This document shows, one piece after another, positions 63,079-64,000 of a stretch of 64,000 nt of DNA. This stretch comes from Neohoeflea coraliihabitans (GTDB taxonomy: Bacteria > Pseudomonadota > Alphaproteobacteria > Rhizobiales > Rhizobiaceae): the NCBI RefSeq assembly GCF_019334345.1, contig NZ_JAHWQX010000001.1:1061001-1125000 (forward strand), in the 5' to 3' direction. Under the pieces are notes generated by a model. It ran no database searches, was not told the DNA's origin, and worked only from the letters and a program-made list of their open reading frames with translations. How positions within the stretch are numbered: the first letter of the stretch is position 1; each line of letters begins with the position of its first letter. A program made the translations under genes and the position numbers.

Positions 63079-64000
63079 CAGCGTGCTCCCATAACCAGAT
63101 CGCGTGCTGCGGAGATGATGTCGTCGACCTGTGGAACGGTCGCCTTTTCAAGCTCTGGATTATAGGGGATCGGAGTTTCCGCGCCGCCCAGACGCACGAT
63201 CGGTGCGTCGAGATAGTCGAAGGCATCGCTTTCAGCGATCATTGCGGAAATCTCGGCGCCAACCCCGAGCGTCTTGACCCCCTCGTAGACGCAAAGCAGC
63301 TTTGAGGTCTTGCAAACGCTGGCAATGACGGTCTTGCGATCCATCGGCCGAATGCAACGCAAGTCGACAACCTCGATCTCGATGCCTTCCTGCGCCAGCT
63401 TCTCGGCGGCTTCCAGGGCCTTGTGAACCATGATCGACGTCGCGACGAGCGTGAGAGCGGACCCGGATCGGCGGATCTCCGCCTTGCCGATCGGCGTCGT
63501 GTAATATCCTTCCGGGACCGGCCCCTTCGTCTTGTAGAGCAGCTTGTGCTCGAAAATCATTACCGGATCCGGGTCTTCGACCGCGGCCAGCAACAAGCCC
63601 TTGGCGTCGTGCGGTGTGGCTGGCTGCACCACCTTCAGCCCGGGCACGTGCCCCAGCCATGCCTCAAGGCTCTGGCTGTGCTGTGCCGCCGCCCCGGTGC
63701 CCGATCCGGCCGGAAAACGCATCACCACCGGCACTGAAACGGCACCGCCGAGCATGTAGCGCATCTTGGCAGCCTGGTTGACGATCTGCTCCATCGCCAG
63801 CGTGGCGAAGTCGGAGAACTGGAACTCGAAGATCGGGCGCATTCCGGTGACCGCGGCGCCGACGGCCACACCGGCACCGCCAAGTTCCGAGATCGGCGTA
63901 TCCATCACCCGCTCGGGTCCGAAGCGCTCGACCAAGTCACCGGTCACCTGAAATGCACCGCCATACACGCCGATGTCCTCGCCCATCAGGAAGACACGAT
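63078..64000 (-). CDS. E1 component beta subunit of a 2-oxoacid or acetoin dehydrogenase (5' end outside window)
   Basis: The frame is open to the window edge, so the N-terminus is missing. The visible 307 residues contain the conserved [15 protein letters not shown], the E1-beta segment [21 protein letters not shown] and [11 protein letters not shown]. The wording is close to that of acetoin dehydrogenase AcoB, but pyruvate dehydrogenase E1-beta looks alike. The alpha subunit should lie beyond the right edge. It is coupled to E2 (TGATG). Confidence 0.9.
   Translation of the reverse strand, partial: RVFLMGEDIGVYGGAFQVTGDLVERFGPERVMDTPISELGGAGVAVGAAVTGMRPIFEFQFSDFATLAMEQIVNQAAKMRYMLGGAVSVPVVMRFPAGSGTGAAAQHSQSLEAWLGHVPGLKVVQPATPHDAKGLLLAAVEDPDPVMIFEHKLLYKTKGPVPEGYYTTPIGKAEIRRSGSALTLVATSIMVHKALEAAEKLAQEGIEIEVVDLRCIRPMDRKTVIASVCKTSKLLCVYEGVKTLGVGAEISAMIAESDAFDYLDAPIVRLGGAETPIPYNPELEKATVPQVDDIISAARDLVMGAR

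Noticed and set aside
1-64000. tRNA, rRNA, CRISPR arrays, insertion sequences, integrases and attachment sites
   Set aside because: No cloverleaf or rRNA-like stretch, regularly spaced repeats, transposase or integrase frames, or terminal inverted repeats were noticed on either strand. This was a reading by eye, so short or degenerate examples could be missed.

Overview
The window is high-GC, densely packed DNA from an alphaproteobacterium, most likely of the Hyphomicrobiales or Rhodobacterales type. The signs are a smoEFGK-smoS-mtlK-frk polyol operon in its alphaproteobacterial order, an Omp25-like small beta-barrel protein, suyAB, MocR-type regulators and many ABC importers. It reads as a chromosomal or megaplasmid stretch of catabolic accessory operons, each with its own regulator. 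No rRNA, tRNA, insertion sequence, integrase or CRISPR array was recognised.

Layout. (1) 104-2448: sulfolactate sulfo-lyase genes suyBA, divergent from a GntR/HutC regulator, with a strong dyad between them. (2) 2459-14913: a leftward operon of a peptide-type ABC importer, a ThDP enzyme, a two-subunit N,N-dimethylformamidase-like hydrolase and an aldehyde dehydrogenase, divergent from a MocR regulator. This looks like an amide catabolic pathway I cannot match to a described one. (3) 15029-23613: the sorbitol/mannitol operon (ABC importer, two dehydrogenases, a sugar kinase) with a LacI regulator and two matching operators. (4) 24484-27401: a complete ykoFEDC thiamine/HMP ECF importer under a TPP riboswitch. 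(5) 27576-30764: an outer-membrane barrel, a GNAT protein and an MscS-family channel.

(6) 31042-43968: an AraC regulator followed by a rightward operon of a three-subunit molybdenum hydroxylase (large subunit fused to a CoxG domain), an acyl-CoA ligase, an enoyl-CoA hydratase, a Liv-type ABC importer and an alpha/beta hydrolase. It ends at a strong hairpin terminator. (7) 44029-46183: a secreted PRC-barrel protein with an unusual proline-spaced repeat, and a small unknown gene. (8) 46199-54787: a SorC regulator, an AfuABC/Fbp-type ABC importer, a metallo-beta-lactamase-fold protein, SurE phosphatase and a convergent Na/Pi-cotransporter-PhoU protein. Together these suggest uptake and dephosphorylation of a phosphate ester with phosphate disposal. 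(9) 54995-61722: a self-contained glucitol-type PTS (GutM, IIC, IIB, IIA, HPr-EI fusion) with a second SorC regulator and a divergent HAD phosphatase. (10) 61747-64000: E2 and the E1-beta gene (5' end outside the window) of a 2-oxoacid or acetoin dehydrogenase complex.

The general theme is import and breakdown of small organic nutrients (sulfonates, amides, polyols, probably aromatic acids and phosphate esters). Functional names come from sequence patterns recognised by eye; no database search was run.
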